From: Planctomycetota bacterium
GTDB taxonomy: Bacteria > Planctomycetota > UBA1135 > UBA2386
Length of the DNA: 64,000 nt
Direction: 5' to 3'
NCBI GenBank assembly: GCA_016713175.1
Contig: JADJPQ010000001.1
Coordinates: forward strand, 62,001 to 126,000
Below the pieces are notes generated by a model. It saw only the letters and a program-made list of their open reading frames with translations, had not been told where the DNA came from and searched no databases. The translations under genes were made by a program, and so were the position numbers. Positions 19,432 to 28,258 of this stretch are shown piece by piece (within the stretch, counting starts at the first letter, position 1; every line of letters starts with the position of its first letter).

Positions 19432-19597
19432 GCCGACCTTTACCGTCCCGTTCCGTGCCGACGACGGCACCTCCGGTGGACCCGGACGGTGCTCGTTGCG
19501 GCGCCCGACGACGGCGAATCGGCAGGCTCTGGCGGGGCGGGACATCGAAACCGCGGGGGCAGAACGTGCCCGGCCGGCAAACCGCTGGCCGAGCGGA

Positions 19598-19631
19598 ACC
19601 TGAAGGATCGCGCCGCCGCCGGCGTCACACC
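19598..19631 (+). other. Bipartite motif, copy 1
   Basis: The 278 bases between the sigma stop and the kinase start contain ACCTGAAGGATCGC, a 12-base GC spacer, then GTCACACC, followed by a T6 run. The same two blocks occur at 24092-24126 with a 13-base spacer, again followed by a T5 run. A promoter, protein-binding site or mRNA leader element is possible; the function is unknown. Confidence 0.4.
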
Positions 19632-19709
19632 TGCAACCCGCTTTTTTCGCGTACCGCAGGGCCGTCCACTGGTCCGAGCCGCCAGCGCGATACCTTTCGC
19701 CCACCGCCG

Positions 19710-21623
19710 ATGACTGCCGCTGCGCCAGATCCAGATGCCCCCGGACTGCCCGATCGGATCGGCAGCTATCGGGTGCTCGAGGTTCTCGGGGAAGGCGGCA
19801 TGGGCACCGTCTATCTCGCCGAACAGCATGAACCGGTGCACCGCAAGGTCGCGCTGAAGGTCGTCAAGGTCGGCATGGACACGCGCGCGGTGCTGGCGCG
19901 CTTCCAGACCGAACGCCAGGCGCTCGAACGGATGGAACACGAGCACATCGCCCGCGTGCTCGATGCCGGGGTCGGGCCCGATGGTCGGCCGTTCTTCGCG
20001 ATGGAGTACGTCGCTGGCGTGCCGTTCACCGACTACTGCGAGCGCCACGCGTTGCCGTTGCGCGCGCGGCTCGAACTGTTCATCAGGGTCTGCGGCGGCG
20101 TCCAGCACGCGCACCAGAAAGGCATCATCCATCGCGACCTGAAGCCGGCGAACATCCTGGTCGCCGAGCAGGATGGCCAAGCGGTGCCGAAGATCATCGA
20201 CTTCGGGCTGGCGCGGGCGATGGATCGCAACCGGTCGCTGACGCAGGTGACCGCCAACGACGAGATCCTCGGCACGCCGGCGTGGATGTCGCCCGAACAG
20301 TGCGATCTGCGCGAACACGACATCGACGCGCGCACCGACATCTGGGCGCTTGGCGTCGTGCTGTACGAACTGCTGGTCGGCGATCTGCCGTTCCCACGCG
20401 ACGAAGCGGCCAAGGCCGGGCTGGCGCAGTTGCGGCGCTGGATCTGCGAAGTCGAACCGGCGCGGCCGAGCGTCCGGCTGGCGGGGGCCGCCGGCCGGGG
20501 CAACGAGCGCGAACGCTCCGCCTGGCTGCGCGCGTTGCGCGGCGATCTCGACTGGATCGTCATGCGCGCGCTCGAGAAGGACCCGGCGCGGCGCTACCAG
20601 ACCGTCCTGGCGCTTGCCGACGACGTCAACCGCAACCTGCGCAGCGAACCGGTCGAAGCAAGGCCGCCAACCCTCGGCTACCGGGTCGCACGCTTTGTCA
20701 GGAAGCACCGGCTGCCGGTGGCCGCGGCGCTCGTCGCGGTCGGTTCGCTGCTGGTCGGTGCGGCAGTGTGCTTCTGGTTGTTGCTGGAGACGCACGCGGC
20801 GAGGCAGGCCGCCGAACTGGCGAGTGCGGCGTCGCGCACGCAACTCGCGCTCGCGCAGATGGCGGCGATCGATCGGGCGGCGTACTGGACGGCGCAATCA
20901 TTCACGTCGGCGCGAGCCCCGACGCTCGACGAGGTGGCGAAAATGCGCATCGACGGCCAACCGGTGCTGACCGGCATCGCGCTGCCGGCGCTGGATCCGT
21001 GGGGCCACGAATACCGGCTGCAGGCGACCTCGCCGGCCGGCACCTGGCTGGTCCGTTCCGCCGGCCGTGACGGTCACTTCGACACGACCGACGATCTCCA
21101 GGTGCACGATCGGATGTTCGCCAGCGGCATGCAGGCGCGCTGGCGGGCGCTGTTCACCGAACGGGCCGAACGGCTGCTCGACGTGGTGCAGGAGTCGGCG
21201 GTGTTCAAGGAGGCCGCAGCGCTGTCGCTGTCGCTGACGACCGCCGAGGATCCATGGGGCCAGCCGATGGAGCCGCATCTGCTCGGCGATCAATGGGTCG
21301 TTCGCAGTCTTGGCGCCGATCGCGCTCCGGGAACCGCCGACGATCTGCAGGTCGCGCGCGCGGTCGAGCCGGTGTTCGTCGCCCCGGCCGCGGTGCGCGC
21401 CCAGGTCGGTCGTTCGCCTCGGGTGTGGACGCAGTTGCCGGTCCTGCAGGCCTCGCTGGCGCAGCTGACGGCTTCCCTGCGACCGCTGCTGGGCAGTCGC
21501 GCCGGCGCACTCGAACAGCTGCGCTTTGATGTCAGCGCCGACCGCCTGGTGCTGGTCGGCCCGCCGGATCTGGTCGCGTTCGTGATCGACAACCTGCACG
21601 GGCTGACGGGCGCGGGCGGCTAG
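19710..21623 (+). CDS. Transmembrane Ser/Thr kinase with two GspG-like motifs
   Basis: A 637-residue protein starting at the ATG at 19710, right before the kinase domain; an upstream in-frame ATG at 19428 would add 94 low-complexity residues and overlap the sigma gene. The kinase has the glycine loop LGEGGMGTVYLAE, VALKVVK, HRDLKPAN from residue 141, KIIDFGLAR and GTPAWMSPEQCDL. One membrane helix spans about 335-361. Beyond it are two copies of a motif resembling the C-terminal calcium-binding loop of the major pseudopilin GspG. One is DPWGHEYRL...RSAGRDGHFDTTDDL (about 429-463) and the other is DPWGQPMEP...RSLGADRAPGTADDL (about 514-546). GspG binds calcium with this loop, so a calcium-sensing outer domain is an inference. 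It belongs with the sigma gene upstream. Confidence 0.92.
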   Translation: MTAAAPDPDAPGLPDRIGSYRVLEVLGEGGMGTVYLAEQHEPVHRKVALKVVKVGMDTRAVLARFQTERQALERMEHEHIARVLDAGVGPDGRPFFAMEYVAGVPFTDYCERHALPLRARLELFIRVCGGVQHAHQKGIIHRDLKPANILVAEQDGQAVPKIIDFGLARAMDRNRSLTQVTANDEILGTPAWMSPEQCDLREHDIDARTDIWALGVVLYELLVGDLPFPRDEAAKAGLAQLRRWICEVEPARPSVRLAGAAGRGNERERSAWLRALRGDLDWIVMRALEKDPARRYQTVLALADDVNRNLRSEPVEARPPTLGYRVARFVRKHRLPVAAALVAVGSLLVGAAVCFWLLLETHAARQAAELASAASRTQLALAQMAAIDRAAYWTAQSFTSARAPTLDEVAKMRIDGQPVLTGIALPALDPWGHEYRLQATSPAGTWLVRSAGRDGHFDTTDDLQVHDRMFASGMQARWRALFTERAERLLDVVQESAVFKEAAALSLSLTTAEDPWGQPMEPHLLGDQWVVRSLGADRAPGTADDLQVARAVEPVFVAPAAVRAQVGRSPRVWTQLPVLQASLAQLTASLRPLLGSRAGALEQLRFDVSADRLVLVGPPDLVAFVIDNLHGLTGAGG

Positions 21624-21649
21624 CCTGCCGACCCGTCAGACCGGGTTCG

Positions 21650-24028
21650 TCACTGCACGACGATGTCGTAGGCGTTGCCGGCGCGGATCTGGCCCAGGCA
21701 CGAGGTGCCGTCGAACGCAAAGCCCTGCACCGTGATGCCACCGCCGACGAGACTCGGGATGCACGGCACCGCGATCGTGTGCTGGCCGCCCGAGAGGGTC
21801 GGGCCAGGGCCGACGCCGATCGTGCACAGCGGGCACAATCCGACGACCGTGGTCGGGAACGACGGGCCGGTCAGGAAGCCGGCGAACGCCTGCGTCTGCA
21901 GCGACAGCGTGAACGATTCGCCGAGCGCCGGCCGGCCGGTCACCTGCGTGACCAGTCCGCCGCAGCCTGCGGTTCGCATCGTGATGCCACCAGCGCCGAC
22001 ACCGTCGTAGAGCGCGGCGTGCACTTCGCTGTTGACCGAGTCGGCATCGAACGCGATGCCGTAGCGTGTCGACGCGCTGCCGCTGCCGCTGTAGCGCGAC
22101 GCCATCGCGACGCCGCTCTCCGGCACGACCGTGGACGCGACATACTCGGCTTCTTCATCGCAGCGCAACGTCGGTGCCAGCCAGCTCACCAGGCTGACGC
22201 GGATGTTCCAGTCCGTGCCGATGCCCGTGTGCAGCTGATCGTAGGCGACCGCGAAGCGGCAGCCGTCGGTGTCCACCGTCGGCCGGACCTGTGGCCAGCT
22301 GCGCACCATCGTCGACAGGTTCTGCAGGCTGCCCAGCATCGCGTTGGCCAGCAGTCCGCCCTGCACGTCGGTCAGCGTGATCTCGATGTCGCCGCTCTCG
22401 ACCGAGGTGTTCTCGTAGGCGAACAGCACGAAGCGACCGCCATTGCCGTTGCTCGGCGAACTGGCGACGGGGTGCACGTTGTTGGCGACGCTGGTATCGA
22501 CCGGGAACAGGTTGCTGCCGTGGCGTTGCACGATGTCGCCATCCCAGGTCAGCATCGCGCCCCAGATGTCCTCATCAGTCGCCGTGAAGCGCTGCTGGAA
22601 CGCCACCACGTACCGTTGGTCTTCGAAGTCGCCGCCGCCGGCCGACTTGCTGATCGACACGTTGCTGTGCATGGCGGCCGTGTTGTCGAGGATCGTCGGC
22701 GCCGCGGTGCGCAGCGTGCCGTCGGCCAGCGACTGCTTGCAGTGCAGGTCGTGATCGTTCGTGCTCCAGACGCGTTCCCAGACGATCGTGTAGTAGGTCG
22801 GCGCGACCAGCAGCGGATCGCCGGCGACGTCGGGCCGGATCTTGTCGCCAGCGGCATGACCGGCGACGCCATCGCGCTCGACGTCGATCTGGTTGCCGGT
22901 GCCGCCGCCGGCGGCCAGCGTGCGGGCGCCGATCCAGTACGGCGACACCAGATCGGCGCTGACCTGCGCGACGACCAGGAAGTTGTCGGCGAGGTTGTTG
23001 TTGGCGATGCGCGGCCGTTCCCACGCCGTCGTCGAGCCATCGATCGTGGTGATCGGCCCGACGTTCAGACTCATGTCGGCGTTCAACCGCACGGCGAAGA
23101 CATCGGTGTCGGTCGCCGAGTAGTTGCGCTGCCAGCAGAGGGCCCAGACCTGATGCGTTTCGTCCCAGGCGATGTCCGCGGCTTCGTAGTCCCAGGTGCT
23201 CGAGTAGACCGAGCGGCTGGTGACGATCGGGTCGATCACCAGCGGCAACTGGGCAGTGGCGACGAACTCCGCCGGCACGGTGATCGTGATGCGACCGTCG
23301 GCGAACGTCGTCTCGGCATGCACCCGCGCGCCCTTGGCGTCGATCGCGACCGCTTCGCCATACGCGACATCCCCGAACGGGCCGTCGAACAGCACGCCGT
23401 CGCCGACGTCGCGGCCTTCCAGGTCGCCCCGCACCTCGATGCCGACCGTGATCGCGCCGCGTTCGGGCAACGTGTCGAAGCGGAACGACTGCTCGGCGCC
23501 CTCGCGGCGGACATCGATGATCTCGGTGACACCGCCGCGGGCGACGGCGACGCGCCGTTCCTGCAGTTCGAGCACGCCGGGGCGCAGTTCGACGGCCTTG
23601 CCGCCGATCGCCACGTCACGCAGCGTGAACTGCAGCGGGTAGTCGCGACCGGCGCCGGCTTCCGGGCGGCCGATGAACGTCCAGTCGGCGCCGGTGACGC
23701 CGACCTTGTAGTCGATGCCGCAGGCCCAGGCCGCGCCATCGCCGGTGCCGCGGTCGAAGCCGATCACGTCGGTGGCCGCGAGCAGCCGTTCGAGTGCGCT
23801 CCTCGTGCCCGCGGTGCCTGGGCTGACGGGTGCCGTTTCGGTCACCTCGACCGTCGGCCGCGAACTCGTCGCGGGCAACGTCGGCGCCGGCATCGGCGCC
23901 TTGATCAGCGTCGTGGCCACGGTCTTGATGTCGGGCGACACCTGTGGCGGTCGTGCGATCTTGATTTCGCCCTGCGCCAGCAGCGCCGGGCCGAGGAGGA
24001 GAGAGGTGAGTGTGCGTACGGAGTTCAT
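21650..24028 (-). CDS. Large secreted protein with lineage-type C-terminal module
   Basis: From the ATG at 24028 this is a 792-residue exported protein. The start is supported by a GAAGGA ribosome-binding site eight bases upstream and a signal peptide (MNSVRTLTSLLLGPALLAQG). The first third is beta-rich (VELRPGVLELQERRVAVARG). The middle has repeated segments of the form 'D..R.VVA.Q......D.DI.....', including EDQRYVVAFQQRFTATDEDI and SNDHDLHCKQ, which resemble beta-propeller or FG-GAP-like blades; this is by eye. The last 110 residues (GRPALGESFTLSLQT to the end, with two Cys-rich loops) match the beta-sandwich-like C-terminal module also seen on other secreted proteins here. Enzymatic motifs were not found. 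It converges with the kinase at 21623. Confidence 0.7.
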   Translation of the reverse strand: MNSVRTLTSLLLGPALLAQGEIKIARPPQVSPDIKTVATTLIKAPMPAPTLPATSSRPTVEVTETAPVSPGTAGTRSALERLLAATDVIGFDRGTGDGAAWACGIDYKVGVTGADWTFIGRPEAGAGRDYPLQFTLRDVAIGGKAVELRPGVLELQERRVAVARGGVTEIIDVRREGAEQSFRFDTLPERGAITVGIEVRGDLEGRDVGDGVLFDGPFGDVAYGEAVAIDAKGARVHAETTFADGRITITVPAEFVATAQLPLVIDPIVTSRSVYSSTWDYEAADIAWDETHQVWALCWQRNYSATDTDVFAVRLNADMSLNVGPITTIDGSTTAWERPRIANNNLADNFLVVAQVSADLVSPYWIGARTLAAGGGTGNQIDVERDGVAGHAAGDKIRPDVAGDPLLVAPTYYTIVWERVWSTNDHDLHCKQSLADGTLRTAAPTILDNTAAMHSNVSISKSAGGGDFEDQRYVVAFQQRFTATDEDIWGAMLTWDGDIVQRHGSNLFPVDTSVANNVHPVASSPSNGNGGRFVLFAYENTSVESGDIEITLTDVQGGLLANAMLGSLQNLSTMVRSWPQVRPTVDTDGCRFAVAYDQLHTGIGTDWNIRVSLVSWLAPTLRCDEEAEYVASTVVPESGVAMASRYSGSGSASTRYGIAFDADSVNSEVHAALYDGVGAGGITMRTAGCGGLVTQVTGRPALGESFTLSLQTQAFAGFLTGPSFPTTVVGLCPLCTIGVGPGPTLSGGQHTIAVPCIPSLVGGGITVQGFAFDGTSCLGQIRAGNAYDIVVQ

Positions 24029-24091
24029 GACGGAGTCCTTCTGGCGGGGGCCGCGCGGATTGGCGGAGCGGATGCGCTCCATCGCGGCGCG

Positions 24092-24126
24092 ACCTGAAGG
24101 ATCGCCCGGGGCCCGGATGTCACACC
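24092..24126 (+). other. Bipartite motif, copy 2
   Basis: ACCTGAAGGATCGC, a 13-base spacer and GTCACACC, repeating the element at 19598. It overlaps the stop codon of the membrane-protein gene and lies 64 bases ahead of the secreted-protein start, but in the opposite orientation to that gene. Confidence 0.4.
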
Positions 24127-24530
24127 GGCGGCGGTTTTTCCGGTTCCTGCTTCGTCAGGCTCAGCAGCAGGTGCCACAGGATCAGGGCGGTGATCGCGAC
24201 GCTGGTGGCGAACATCCGCAGGATGAACGCCAGCGGTTCCGGGTCGACCGCGATCGGCAATAGCCACAGCAGCAGGTAGACCGGCAGCAGCCAGCGCAGG
24301 TGGCGGCGTTGCCACAGCAGCGGCATCAGCAGCGGCACGCCGAACGACAGGCCGAGCGCAAACCACGCGATCGCGGTGCCGCGCTCTTCTTCGGTGTGCC
24401 AGGCGTGCCAGCCGGCGAAGCCGATGACGGCGACGCCGAGCAGGCCGGCCAGGAGGCGCAGGGTCGTCAGCGTGACGATGCTGGCGCGGCGCAGCGGTTC
24501 GAGTTCGATCGGTCGTTCCGGCTCGACCAT
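24120..24530 (-). CDS. Small multi-pass membrane protein, unknown
   Basis: A 136-residue protein with four hydrophobic stretches: about residues 18-43 (TLTTLRLLAGLLGVAVIGFA), 54-71, 80-93 (LRWLLPVYLLLWLLPIAV) and 101-125. The N-terminus is charged and probably cytoplasmic, and the C-terminus ends in a Pro-rich KQEPEKPPPV tail. No family is recognised. It begins five bases after the stop of the DUF5615 toxin-like gene on the same strand, so it is probably co-transcribed with that toxin-antitoxin pair. Whether it is functionally linked or a read-through passenger cannot be told. Confidence 0.65.
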   Translation of the reverse strand: MVEPERPIELEPLRRASIVTLTTLRLLAGLLGVAVIGFAGWHAWHTEEERGTAIAWFALGLSFGVPLLMPLLWQRRHLRWLLPVYLLLWLLPIAVDPEPLAFILRMFATSVAITALILWHLLLSLTKQEPEKPPPV

Positions 24531-24535
24531 GAAGA

Positions 24536-24868
24536 TCAGCCGAGTTGAAGGACGCCGACGTCCGCGTCGGCGGCGAAGGCCAGGATCGACTCGACGTTCC
24601 GTGCGAGCAGATCACGCAAATCGGCGGTCGAACAGTTGCCGACGCGCAGCCAGATCACCTTGGGCGGGTGCCCCAAGGTGCTCTGCAAGTCGACGAAATC
24701 GACATCCTTCGTCACGACGATCAACTCATGGTTGCGTGCGTGTTCCCACACCTGTCGATCCGAGGCACTCCCGAGACCGAGCCTGTCAACATGCGTGCAA
24801 CCGGGGAACACCGCCGCCAGGTGGCGAAGCAGCGCTGGCGACAACTGCTCGTCGAACAGCAGCTTCAT
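24536..24868 (-). CDS. DUF5615 PIN-like toxin
   Basis: A 110-residue DUF5615 (Mut7-C/PIN-like) protein. The opening LLFDEQLSPALLRHL, central VVTKDVDFVDL and the later VIWLRVGNCSTADL are the standard features of the family. The acidic residues Asp6 and Glu7 and the TKDxDF aspartates correspond to the metal-binding cluster of PIN-type RNases. DUF5615 genes normally pair with DUF433 genes and are predicted type II toxins that cut RNA. The start overlaps the stop of the DUF433 gene by four bases (ATGA), which fits antitoxin-first translational coupling. Confidence 0.85.
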   Translation of the reverse strand: MKLLFDEQLSPALLRHLAAVFPGCTHVDRLGLGSASDRQVWEHARNHELIVVTKDVDFVDLQSTLGHPPKVIWLRVGNCSTADLRDLLARNVESILAFAADADVGVLQLG

Positions 24869-25089
24869 GCCGGCTTGACGATTGTGCGGCGCTCACGGTC
24901 GGCAGCCCAGGCGAGGCAAGCGAGAATGTCAGGCCTGGTCAGGTAGGGGAAGTCGGCAAGGACCTCTTCGATTGTCATCCCGCCCGCGAGGTACGAAAGC
25001 ACATCGTAGACCGTGATGCGCAGCCCCCGGATGCAGGGTTTGCCACCGCACTTGCCGGGTTCGATCGTGATCACGTTGCGGTAGTCCAC
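24865..25089 (-). CDS. DUF433 antitoxin
   Basis: A 74-residue DUF433 protein. The motif GKCGGKPCIRGLRITVYDVL, then EEVLADFPYLTRPDILACLAWAAD, is the family's DNA-binding helix-turn-helix (related to the VapB/UPF0175-like antitoxins). It should bind and neutralise the DUF5615 protein encoded next and repress its own promoter; both roles come from the family, not from this sequence. It is a full-length family member. The 55 bases upstream to the next gene on the same strand probably hold its promoter. Confidence 0.85.
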   Translation of the reverse strand: MDYRNVITIEPGKCGGKPCIRGLRITVYDVLSYLAGGMTIEEVLADFPYLTRPDILACLAWAADRERRTIVKPA

Positions 25090-25144
25090 GGACGCCAGAA
25101 TAGCGGGAGACGCCTGAGGCGCCAGTTGGTCAGTCCTTCCCTGT

Positions 25145-26095
25145 TCAGCGGCGATTGGGGCGATCCTTGCCAGCGGCAGTTCGCAGCGGCGCGAACACCG
25201 GATCGGCGGGCAGCGCGTCGATCAGTTCGCGATAGGTCTTCTGCAGGTCGGTCCGCTTGTAGTCGGTGGTGGGGGCCTCCCGAAGGAACGTCAACAGGGT
25301 CGCCACCGCCGCCTCGCTCTTCTGCGCGGCGAGCGCCTGCAGCCAGAAGCGCAACCGGTACGCATTGTCGTTGGCGAGTCGATGCGTCGCCGCCGGGACG
25401 ATCGCACGCAGCGCCGGCAGCAGTTCCTGGCTGCCGCTGATCTCGGCGGCGAGGAACGAGCAGTTCTGGTCGAACGGTTCGGGCCGCCGCAGGTGTTCGA
25501 TCAAGATCGGCACATCCTTGTCGATCCGGTAGCGCGCCAGCGCGATCGCCGCCGACGGTTCGCCCGCCTTCGCCAGCGTCCGGATCTCATGCAGCATGTC
25601 GTCGCCGAACGTCAGGTTGCGCAATGACCATTCGCGCGCATAGAGCGGACTCTTGTCGCGGATCAGCACCGCCGCCAGTTCGAGCCACTGCGCATCGGTC
25701 ATCGCCTTGTGGTCGCGGACGAAGTCGACCATCACGTCACCGACCGCCAAGCGCATCTTGCCGCAGCCTTCGAACTGCATGACCTCGGCGGTGTCGCGGC
25801 TGTGCGCGCGCAGCACCGCCGGCCAGTCGGCCTTGGTCTCGTTCTCGAGCAGCGCACGGAGGGCGTAGCAACGGACGATCGGACTGCTGTGCTCGAGCAA
25901 TGCGTGCAACTCGACTTCAGTGGCGGCGCCGCGCAGCCGTTCGTAGGTCTTCCAGGTGTCCGAACGGCTGCCGTCGTCGCCGATGGCGGGGCCGTCGAGG
26001 GTCCTGGCGGCAGCGAGGGAGTCGACCAATTCGGCTACGGTCGGTGTCTGGGCGAGCAGCGGCACGGCGAGCAGCAGGAACGGGAGAGCGCGCAT
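25145..26095 (-). CDS. Secreted HEAT-like repeat protein
   Basis: From the ATG at 26095 this is a 316-residue exported protein. That start gives a proper signal peptide (MRALPFLLLAVPLLAQ), whereas the longer frame from 26158 would bury it. The mature part is almost wholly alpha-helical, with repeated units such as HALLEHSSPIVRCYALRALL, ALARYRIDKDVPILIEHLRR and LLTFLREAPTTDYK, which look like HEAT or Armadillo-type repeats. No catalytic motif is seen. It may be a periplasmic scaffold. It follows the carboxypeptidase-regulatory-like protein gene on the same strand, with 66 bases between that stop and this start, so they may form an operon. Confidence 0.65.
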   Translation of the reverse strand: MRALPFLLLAVPLLAQTPTVAELVDSLAAARTLDGPAIGDDGSRSDTWKTYERLRGAATEVELHALLEHSSPIVRCYALRALLENETKADWPAVLRAHSRDTAEVMQFEGCGKMRLAVGDVMVDFVRDHKAMTDAQWLELAAVLIRDKSPLYAREWSLRNLTFGDDMLHEIRTLAKAGEPSAAIALARYRIDKDVPILIEHLRRPEPFDQNCSFLAAEISGSQELLPALRAIVPAATHRLANDNAYRLRFWLQALAAQKSEAAVATLLTFLREAPTTDYKRTDLQKTYRELIDALPADPVFAPLRTAAGKDRPNRR

Positions 26096-26161
26096 GATGG
26101 CGGGGACGACAACGGTCACCGGACGTTCCGGATCGGGGAAACTCGCCACGGTTGGCACTGG

Positions 26162-28126
26162 TCAGCGGGCCGGGAGCCTGATCGTGACTTCGGCGCGGCC
26201 GGTGGCGGGAACCTCGAACGCGACGATCGCGGTCTGCCGGCCCTCGGCGCCGACAATCAGCGAATGCGGGCCCGGCGCGAGGTTGCGCAACAGCCGTTCG
26301 CCATCGATCTCGATATCGAGATCATCGAGCACGCCTTCGACGTCCAGCGGCTCGCCGCGTTCGTCCTGGACGAGAACGCGAACTTCGGCGGCCGGCAGCC
26401 GGACTTCCCAGGGGCCGTCGCCAGCCAACACGGCGCGGAATGGCGGATCGTCGTCTTCGCCGGCAATCACGATGGCGTCGCCGGCGCGCAGATCGGGGCC
26501 AAGCCACTGGCCCTGGTCATCGAGCGGGAACGGCACCGTGGCGCCGGGGTCGAGGTGATTGGCGCGCGTGAAGCCGACCGGCGTGTCGCGCAGCGGCCGA
26601 CCGTCGACATCGAGCACGCGCAGCGTTCCTTGCCGGCGCAGTACGATGGCGCCGAGATCGACGCGGACCTTGTCGGCTCGGTCAGGCAGGTACAACCACA
26701 GCAGCCGCGGCAGCAGGTCCTCTTGTTCGGGCACGACGCGCAGGAGCCACAGGCCGCGCAGTTCGGTCGGCAGATCGAGGTTGCCGTCTTCGCACAGCGT
26801 GAACGGCGGCTCGGGTTGCCGTTCGTCGCGGTGCAACGGCGGCCATTGCTCGATGCGCAGGTTGGCGCGGACGGGCTTGCCGCGGTCGTCGCGCAGGGTG
26901 CCGAGGATCCTGGTGCTGTCATGCCACGCAAGGTGCAGCGGTCGCGGCACGGCGTCGGCATGGGCGAACACGAACGTCTTGCGCACTTCCTGGTGTTCGT
27001 GTGGCCACGAGACCAGGGAGATCGCGAACGGACCGGTCGCGGGCAGGGTCATGGTGACGCGGTCGGCGGGCTTGCCGGGCGCGCCAAAGGCTTCCGGCGG
27101 CACCGGTAGCGGCAGGGCGACATGGGCCTCCAGCGGCTCGCGCGCGTCCTTGCGGTCGATCACGACCTCGACTTCGACGCCAGCCGGCACTTCGGGCTCC
27201 TTCGCCGCCGGCTCGACCTCGCCGTTCTGGCCGCGTTCGCCGTTCGCGTCGGGCACGATCAGGCGGGCCGGGAAGCTGCCGGGTCGATCGAACCACAGGT
27301 CGCGGTCCGGCAGTTTCGCGTGTAGCGAGTCGTGCCTGCCGGCCCCGAGCAGGGTGAAGGTCCCATCGGCGCGGCTGATGGCCCAGGGGCCGCGGTGCAC
27401 TTCGTTGGTGGTGATCGGAATGCCGGCGAGTGGGTTGCCCGCGGTGTCGACGATCGTGCCCGTGATCGTTTCGCTCGGGCCGCAACGAACGACGACCGGC
27501 GGTTCGCCGGGTCGCCAGGTGATGCCGTCATAGCCGAGGTCACAATCGGCGTGCTGGACGTAGATGTCGGCGATGCCGTCGTGGGTGTCGATGCCGCGGA
27601 CGAGCGCAATGCCATCCGGGCCGGTGGCGGCATTGACGAGGTCGGGCGTGTGACCGCAGCCGCGACAGAAACCGAGGATGGCGCCGGCGACCGGGCGGTC
27701 GGCCCAGTCGCGAACGGCGACCGGAATGTCGATGCCGCGCGGCAGGCGGATGACGGCGTCGGGGAAGCCGCTCATCGACGCGACCGGTGCGTGGTCCTTG
27801 GCGCGGACGATGATCCAGGCCCATTCCTTGCTGATGTCGTCGGTGCGGATGCGAACCAGGCCGTTGGCGTCGCTCGTGGCGCTGCGGGTCGCCCAGAACC
27901 GCCCGGGCAAAGGTGTCGGATGTTCGGCAACGAGGTGGAGTTCGGCGGTGGTGAGCGGCTGGCCGGTCAGGTCGTCGACGATGCGGTAGCAGAGCCAGGT
28001 CTCGGTGCCGTGCGGGGTCGGGTAGCTGGCCGGGTGGGGTAGCGGGGTGAGGGTGACCTGTTGGGCCGGTGCGGTGGCGGGCAGGGCGAACGTGAGGGCG
28101 ACGTAGCGCAGGGAAGACAGGTTCAT
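26162..28126 (-). CDS. Secreted protein with carboxypeptidase-regulatory-like domains
   Basis: A 654-residue exported protein (signal peptide MNLSSLRYVALTFALPATAPAQ). Its segments read as Ig-like or carboxypeptidase regulatory-like (CarboxypepD_reg) beta domains. Examples are ITGTIVDTAGNPLAGIPITTNEV, with SRADGTFTLLGAGRH, near residue 225, and two later copies such as ILGTLRDDRGKPVRANLRIEQ and LRVLDVDGRPLRDTPVGFTR. Such domains usually mediate binding or act as linkers on surface proteins. A Cys pair in GFCRGCGHTP near 158 may form a disulfide or metal site. The catalytic part, if any, is not recognised. Upstream 132 bases to the next gene hold no clear promoter. Confidence 0.65.
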   Translation of the reverse strand: MNLSSLRYVALTFALPATAPAQQVTLTPLPHPASYPTPHGTETWLCYRIVDDLTGQPLTTAELHLVAEHPTPLPGRFWATRSATSDANGLVRIRTDDISKEWAWIIVRAKDHAPVASMSGFPDAVIRLPRGIDIPVAVRDWADRPVAGAILGFCRGCGHTPDLVNAATGPDGIALVRGIDTHDGIADIYVQHADCDLGYDGITWRPGEPPVVVRCGPSETITGTIVDTAGNPLAGIPITTNEVHRGPWAISRADGTFTLLGAGRHDSLHAKLPDRDLWFDRPGSFPARLIVPDANGERGQNGEVEPAAKEPEVPAGVEVEVVIDRKDAREPLEAHVALPLPVPPEAFGAPGKPADRVTMTLPATGPFAISLVSWPHEHQEVRKTFVFAHADAVPRPLHLAWHDSTRILGTLRDDRGKPVRANLRIEQWPPLHRDERQPEPPFTLCEDGNLDLPTELRGLWLLRVVPEQEDLLPRLLWLYLPDRADKVRVDLGAIVLRRQGTLRVLDVDGRPLRDTPVGFTRANHLDPGATVPFPLDDQGQWLGPDLRAGDAIVIAGEDDDPPFRAVLAGDGPWEVRLPAAEVRVLVQDERGEPLDVEGVLDDLDIEIDGERLLRNLAPGPHSLIVGAEGRQTAIVAFEVPATGRAEVTIRLPAR

Positions 28127-28258
28127 CGGCAAGTGCGTTCGCTCGGCAACGACGGTGCCGTTCGTGGTCGGATGCCACGTCGCCGCGAGTGACGTGAGGA
28201 TGACAGGCCACCTGCGCTCTGTTGTTCCGCAGTATGGGTCTGGCGCTGAGCGCCACGT

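Noticed and set aside
19612..19662. A hairpin plus T run as terminator of the sigma gene
   Set aside because: The only stem before the T6 run is five pairs and lies about 20 bases too far from it.
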